The translations under genes were made by a program, and so were the position numbers. A stretch of 64,000 bases of DNA from Bacteroides sp. (GTDB taxonomy: Bacteria; Bacteroidota; Bacteroidia; Bacteroidales; Marinifilaceae), in the NCBI GenBank assembly GCA_021771575.1, contig JAETOX010000004.1:1-64000 (forward strand). Direction: 5' to 3'. The number at the start of each line of letters is the position of its first letter. The first letter of the stretch is position 1. Shown here piece after piece: positions 59,344-64,000 of this stretch. Below the pieces are notes generated by a model that worked only from the letters and a program-made list of their open reading frames with translations, had not been told where the DNA came from and made no database searches.

Positions 59344-61791
59344 TTATCGGTTGTTCTTGTAGAATGCACGGATACGCAATGGCTCGGAACGCAATGCCCG
59401 ACCGCCTTTTCCACCTTCACTATAATTATCCCTATCATTTGTAGAACCACTTTCTGCATAATTGACGGGTTCTCCCGGAATAACAATGGCTCTTGTTGCA
59501 CGCGCTCTGTCGGTCTGCTCCCTAACACCAACACCTTTAGCTGCCGAGGCCGACCAATAGAACTTACCCTGAAAATCGGAAAAGGTAAGATAATGCTCTA
59601 CCAATGCCCTCTCCAATTCACGGATACCCGGCATATACCAATATCCTCCTGCATTATCCGGCACAGAACCGTCAGTATTCCGCTTATTCTTCCCATAACA
59701 ATAATGAAACGCCGATTCGGGAGCTTGCTCCATATAAAGGTGAACATTGGAAATAGGACCTACATAATCAAAATTAAGCACATTTTTTATAATTCGCTGA
59801 GTCATATCCAAACCATCATCATACACCTCATCAACATCCCTTCGGCCTGTTAGTGTTCCTACAAGTGGTAGACGACCTGTTGCCGTAACATCACGATAAC
59901 TACCATTCTGTCCCCACGGCAACCCTTCATAATACGCTCCCGGCTGCAAATGCTGGTCCAAAGGATCGTTGTGGGAAAGGTATTCTTCATAATATTCGAT
60001 ATAAACATTATCCAAGGTACCATATCCTCCTGTGTGACCTTGAGCTACCCGCAACATACCGCGCTGTTCGATTTCAAGCACGCGGTCACGAACCTCACCG
60101 AGGGAATTCTCGTAATGTACGTTAATGTATGCTTTGCGGTCGGGAACTTCTGCATTACTGCTTTGGGGTACGTTTTCATCAATATAAAAATAGATGCGCG
60201 TACGGGAATCGTCCTCATTGCCGTCTATAGTAATGGTCTTCCCGGATTCTGCCAATTCCTGTGTCACCAAATCGGTGGTAAAATATGTGCGTGCACCTGT
60301 CCCGGCTGCAAAATTTCCGGCTTCCATTACGCGACGGGGCACTTTTTCCATTCTGATCCATGGGGTTTCATCGGGATTAGCAATGGAAACGACCACCTTA
60401 GTCGTATGGGAAACGGTAGGACGTTCGGCATTGGGCGTTCCGGCTTCCCGTAGCAGCAACCACACGTCCATCGGCAAGGCCGTAGCATGGGCATCCACTT
60501 TCCGTTCGTTGACAATGGCTAGGTATAACGGATTGTCGGTCACAACATTGACACGCCCGTCAAAACTGTATACATTCGGGTCGCTATTGCGCACATAGTC
60601 GAGCCCGCGAATGCTGATATTGTTCTTGTAGCAACGATTACGGCGCACTTCGAAGTTGTTGTATGTATTGCTGCCCATGTAGATGTTGAATTCGGCCTTA
60701 TATACCAACCCCTGGTGGGTTACATACTCTCCTTTGAGGACAACCGCCGAAGCATTTTTGCTGGCCACCGTACGTTTCCAGCGCTGTTTAACCGCCGCGT
60801 CCGTCGTATCTACTCCTTTAGGATAATCAGGAATACCGGTAGGTTGCTGCACATTCTCGTAAGTATAATAAGTGAAAGTAGCGGCTTTCTGTCCATCGTA
60901 TAAAACCGCCCCCTTATAGGGCACTACCCGCTCTCTGGCAATATAGGGATTCGGATCTTTGTCGATACCTTCCACCTCGGGAATTATGGTAGAATCTCCC
61001 GGATGCACAGCCGAGAAAGGTACGGAATAAGGCATATTGCGCACACCGTACTCCGTAATCTGAAGTTTAGGGAGCGTACCGTCATTATTCGTTTGGTTGG
61101 CATCCAGTTGCACCGATACATCCACCCGGGCCATAAGCGCCTGCATATCGATTTGAATGGTCTTATTCCCCTGGCTTAAATCGACGCCCGTCGTAATGCC
61201 CACCATCGGCATTCCCGGTAAGGGAAGCTGCGAAATATCTTCACGTGGCGTGGGGTGGTAGTACCAATTTTTCAGATCTTCGAGTTGGGTGATCCTGACC
61301 TCTTTTTTCGGATCGTTCCTATCGCCATAAATAATGTCCCCTTCCACCGTCCACTGTGTACGAAATTTGTCACCATACACATTGGCAACGGCATACACCG
61401 TTACATTGGTCAACCCGCTCTGTCCCTCGAACGTTTCTTCGGAAATGGTTAGCACAGCCTGTTTTCCTCCCTCACCACCCGGTTCATTTACTTTCAACCG
61501 ATAATAGGAACTGAATATATCGCTGTTTGTAGGCTTCAAAAATTGACCATCCTGATCGAAAAAGAAAAGATGCAGGGTATTAATTTGTTTCTCCTGGGCC
61601 GTCTTGGGAGTTATTTCAGCAGCACGCGTCATCAGCGCCTCCGGCACCATGTCGTTACAAACTGCCGCAATGGTAATGCCGTCCTGCTGTGCTTCGGGCC
61701 GCAGGCTCTTCATTTCGTCTTCACCGGTACAGGAAGTTACTAAAAGGGCACCGAGCATGAGTAAGTCGGTCCATATATTGAATGCTTTCAT
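59344..61791 (-). CDS. fimbrial tip-type lipoprotein (DUF4906-like)
   Basis: This 815-residue lipoprotein (lipobox VTSC, Cys21) matches the large minor components of FimA/Mfa1-type fimbriae. It has an N-terminal region with LHLFFFDQDGQFLKPTNS and MTRAAEI around residue 55 (a gingipain-type Arg cleavage site is typical here), a middle part of repeated beta-sandwich strands, and a C-terminal DUF4906-like region ending with YWYMPGIRELERALVEHYLT and FYWSASAAKG. It should cap the fimbria made by the two fimbrillins encoded just upstream (18 bases away). Confidence 0.72.
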   Translation of the reverse strand: MKAFNIWTDLLMLGALLVTSCTGEDEMKSLRPEAQQDGITIAAVCNDMVPEALMTRAAEITPKTAQEKQINTLHLFFFDQDGQFLKPTNSDIFSSYYRLKVNEPGGEGGKQAVLTISEETFEGQSGLTNVTVYAVANVYGDKFRTQWTVEGDIIYGDRNDPKKEVRITQLEDLKNWYYHPTPREDISQLPLPGMPMVGITTGVDLSQGNKTIQIDMQALMARVDVSVQLDANQTNNDGTLPKLQITEYGVRNMPYSVPFSAVHPGDSTIIPEVEGIDKDPNPYIARERVVPYKGAVLYDGQKAATFTYYTYENVQQPTGIPDYPKGVDTTDAAVKQRWKRTVASKNASAVVLKGEYVTHQGLVYKAEFNIYMGSNTYNNFEVRRNRCYKNNISIRGLDYVRNSDPNVYSFDGRVNVVTDNPLYLAIVNERKVDAHATALPMDVWLLLREAGTPNAERPTVSHTTKVVVSIANPDETPWIRMEKVPRRVMEAGNFAAGTGARTYFTTDLVTQELAESGKTITIDGNEDDSRTRIYFYIDENVPQSSNAEVPDRKAYINVHYENSLGEVRDRVLEIEQRGMLRVAQGHTGGYGTLDNVYIEYYEEYLSHNDPLDQHLQPGAYYEGLPWGQNGSYRDVTATGRLPLVGTLTGRRDVDEVYDDGLDMTQRIIKNVLNFDYVGPISNVHLYMEQAPESAFHYCYGKNKRNTDGSVPDNAGGYWYMPGIRELERALVEHYLTFSDFQGKFYWSASAAKGVGVREQTDRARATRAIVIPGEPVNYAESGSTNDRDNYSEGGKGGRALRSEPLRIRAFYKNNR

Positions 61792-61808
61792 GGCGTAGAA
61801 TGTGTATC

Positions 61809-63059
61809 TTAATTAATGATAATATCGTTGTCCGAACCGGCTTCCCAATACTCGATTGAGTCCGCAGTGAACATCAACAGGAGTTGGTTACCGACAAAAT
61901 TCAGATTGAGGGTGTAGCAAACCCCTTGTTCGGGAATTCTTCCTAAAGAGAAATTCCGTACGTGTTTAGTCTGTTGGCCCTTATCGGGATAACTATAAGT
62001 AACAGTGATGGTTTTGTTTGCCCCGAGGTAAGGTATGGGATCGTTCGGAGCGGAATCAGAGGCTTTGGCATCGGCATTCGGCAAAAGCAGAATCGCCGTA
62101 CCAGCATCCGTTTTGCCGGGAATGCTACCGACAACCTTCCCCGAATTAGCAGGCACTTCCCAGGCGACATCCCGTAAAAAATGGAATGTACCGGAATACC
62201 GGTCGTCACTTACAGTCATTTCGGGGGAGGCAGGTGCAAAATCGATGGTAGCAGAGCGGTAAAAATCACCTTCCAATGTAATGGCATGGATGGTGACAGT
62301 ATTTGCTCCGGAATCATCCTCCGGATTGTAATTATTAACCTGCAAGCGCAAACCTGTCAATACATGCTGGAATTCAAGTTCCACAGCCCCACTCCCCGGC
62401 AGGTGATCTGTCTTCATTGCCCACATAACGTCTTCGACAGCCTCGATATCGAGTTCCCGGCTGCGGTCGGTGTTTGCAGAGTAGGGCATCGTATAGCTTA
62501 ATTTCGGGACTCCGCGGGTAGTAGCATCGGCAGGCTGGATACCAAAACCGCCCTCTCCTTGCTGATTATACGGATGATAAGCGATAAACGTATATTTAAA
62601 CTGTTCGAAATTGATGGTTGCTTTGGAAGCGTCCGCCCCGGCATCTGCTTGTGTATACCAATGTCTGGGCAAATCGGAATCCGCCTCATGTCCACGGTAA
62701 ACACATTTGTCACCATCGTAATAAATGGGTTGATTATACATCACATCGGCATGTGAAAAATTTTTTTTGCCCGCCCATTCGGTGACTCCGTTGGCCCAAT
62801 TCGCTTTATCCTCTGTGGGGGAATAAGGCACACAATACCCGAACACCCCGAACGTCGTGTTCTCGGTAACCGTATTCAATAGTGTAGCACGCGTACCCAC
62901 TTCTGGAGCAGCCATGACTATCGTCGGAGCAGCAAAACGGATAACATCGTCTCCGTATTCCGGCGTTATTCCGTCCCTACCGTCATCCACCGACGAACAT
63001 CCCGGCAAGGAAAATGCCAACAAGGCAAATAACAGGTATTTTGATATACTATGCTTCAT
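61809..63059 (-). CDS. fimbrillin family lipoprotein
   Basis: This 416-residue lipoprotein (lipobox LPGC, Cys21) has the fimbrillin/Mfa-like pattern: IRFAAPTIVMAAPEVGTRAT near residue 40-60, then FGVFGYCVPYSPTEDKANWA, the FEQFKYTFIAYHPYN region, and ELEFQHVLTGLRLQVNNYN in the middle. It should be a fimbrial subunit or anchor. It lies 17 bases upstream of the tip-type gene. Confidence 0.8.
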   Translation of the reverse strand: MKHSISKYLLFALLAFSLPGCSSVDDGRDGITPEYGDDVIRFAAPTIVMAAPEVGTRATLLNTVTENTTFGVFGYCVPYSPTEDKANWANGVTEWAGKKNFSHADVMYNQPIYYDGDKCVYRGHEADSDLPRHWYTQADAGADASKATINFEQFKYTFIAYHPYNQQGEGGFGIQPADATTRGVPKLSYTMPYSANTDRSRELDIEAVEDVMWAMKTDHLPGSGAVELEFQHVLTGLRLQVNNYNPEDDSGANTVTIHAITLEGDFYRSATIDFAPASPEMTVSDDRYSGTFHFLRDVAWEVPANSGKVVGSIPGKTDAGTAILLLPNADAKASDSAPNDPIPYLGANKTITVTYSYPDKGQQTKHVRNFSLGRIPEQGVCYTLNLNFVGNQLLLMFTADSIEYWEAGSDNDIIIN

Positions 63060-63086
63060 GATATATAATGTAGTAAAAAGAATAGG

Positions 63087-64000
63087 CTAATCTTGTAAAT
63101 GGTCTATGTTAAAATCGGTATTGTGGACCGGTGCATATTCCCAGGGCACCAACAGAGGTGTTTCAAAGAAAATATGCTCATCTATAGTAAAAGGATAACG
63201 GTAACTCTTACCGGCTTCCCATTGTGTGGAAACGTCCGCTAACCGCACCTCCCTTGTGAAGGATTTGGGTTCACCGACGTTATAATGAAATGTAATCGTC
63301 AGCACACAGTTGTTCAGTTGCTGCGGAATAAACAATTCGTTGGCAAACAGGCTCACGCCTTCGGGTGTGAGGGGCAGCCCGTCAGGATAGGTTGTCTTAC
63401 TGATAACATAAGGCGTATTGCCGGCGTTTGTTATAACCGAACCGGTAGTCCACGTGCCGGCTTCAACCGTCACGCCGCTCCAATTGCCGGTTGTATGAAG
63501 ACCGTAAAGTCTGGCTTCATCAATAATGATATGCCGCCCCTTGCCCAGGTGTTTTTCATCGGACCGGCCGACAAAAGCAATACGCGAAAGGAGGTGACCA
63601 AAACGAAGTGCCACCTTCTCCATTTTTTGATCAACGCCACAAGAAATGGGCTCCGGAGCAGCCAACAACAAATCAGTGCCCAGCGTAGCGTCGAAGTTCT
63701 CAATTTTAAAATTATCTTTTCCCGAAGTCACATTCGCAACATCCGAGGGATAAAGAGCCCGGAAAGTATATGTAAACCCCGGAAACCAGTATTGCGGGTC
63801 ACCATATGTCCATTCAGCGCCATTGAAAGTTACTTTCGTACCGTCAAAGACGGTGAAGTTCTGCCCGGATGTTCCGCTACCGACGGTTTTGGCATAGGTT
63901 CCCCATACCTGGAATGCCTGCCCGTTTTGTTGCAAATCATTTGCCCCGTTGATAACGGCACGGGTAGATATTCCGGCTACTCCGAAACGCATTGGCATCA
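63087..64000 (-). CDS. fimbrillin family protein, N-terminus beyond the window edge
   Basis: The visible 304-codon frame is open to the last base. It begins at MPMRFGVAGISTRAVINGAN and has the fimbrillin pattern QAFQVWGTYAKT, YWFPGFTYTFRALYPSD, KVALRFGHLLSRIAFVG and VSLFANELFIPQQLNNCVLT. The signal peptide and lipobox are missing, so the gene continues past 64000; the ATG at 63998 is probably not the true start. It is the first visible gene of the fimbrial operon, 27 bases before the next fimbrillin. Confidence 0.78.
   Translation of the reverse strand, partial: MPMRFGVAGISTRAVINGANDLQQNGQAFQVWGTYAKTVGSGTSGQNFTVFDGTKVTFNGAEWTYGDPQYWFPGFTYTFRALYPSDVANVTSGKDNFKIENFDATLGTDLLLAAPEPISCGVDQKMEKVALRFGHLLSRIAFVGRSDEKHLGKGRHIIIDEARLYGLHTTGNWSGVTVEAGTWTTGSVITNAGNTPYVISKTTYPDGLPLTPEGVSLFANELFIPQQLNNCVLTITFHYNVGEPKSFTREVRLADVSTQWEAGKSYRYPFTIDEHIFFETPLLVPWEYAPVHNTDFNIDHLQD

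Noticed and set aside
1-64000. CRISPR arrays, rRNA genes, complete insertion sequences or prophage structural genes
   Set aside because: No regular spaced repeats, no rRNA sequence and no transposase or phage structural frames were recognised anywhere in the window.

Overview
The window looks like chromosome from a gut-type Bacteroidales bacterium. The evidence is two SusC/SusD outer-membrane uptake loci, each led by an ECF sigma factor and a FecR anti-sigma factor, fimbrillin-type lipoproteins, BACON, PKD-like, DUF4843 and FISUMP lipoproteins, and promoters of the Bacteroidetes form (TAnnTTTG at -7). The set of genes would suit Odoribacteraceae, but the sequence read by eye cannot fix the genus.

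Layout. 0.1-1.6 kb: agmatinase speB and a rhomboid protease. 1.7-14.3 kb: first ECF sigma/FecR/SusC/SusD locus (+), followed by a metallopeptidase-like lipoprotein, a FISUMP lipoprotein, two TlpA-type proteins, a short possibly truncated lipoprotein and a periplasmic thioredoxin. 14.8-18.5 kb: a 56-residue membrane protein, arginine decarboxylase speA and two L,D-transpeptidases. 18.7-22.1 kb: a small AT-rich accessory island. It holds a DUF3800 gene coupled to a gene that resembles phage PBECR nucleases, decayed DUF4160/DUF2442 genes, and a Panacea (SocA-like) antitoxin gene overlapping a two-helix membrane protein whose frame breaks exactly at a slippery A-run. The island ends at tRNA-Pro(CGG). 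22.2-46.2 kb: conserved housekeeping and envelope genes (rbfA, an FtsX-type permease, a PPIase, VanZ, pheS, OmpA, DUF1460, LpoB, a dipeptidase, prs, a ferritin-VIT fusion, SPOR, a symporter, leuS, a Dus, an endonuclease, an S41 protease, a dCMP deaminase, a polyprenyl synthase and an alcohol dehydrogenase). 46.2-59.2 kb: second ECF/FecR/SusCD locus (-), with a BACON-FISUMP lipoprotein placed between FecR and SusC and a TlpA-like protein at the end. 59.3-64 kb: fimbrial subunit and tip genes (-), the first of them cut by the window edge.

How the parts fit. Both SusC proteins carry an N-terminal STN domain, so each locus can signal substrate occupancy through FecR to its own sigma factor. A shared CATTCACCCA motif lies 43-44 bases before both fecR starts and is a good candidate for the ECF-dependent promoter. 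Five extracytoplasmic thioredoxin-fold proteins occur in the window, four of them attached to the SusCD loci. SpeA and SpeB together give arginine to agmatine to putrescine. The island at 18.7-22 kb is the most likely place for a poorly described toxin-antitoxin or defence system.
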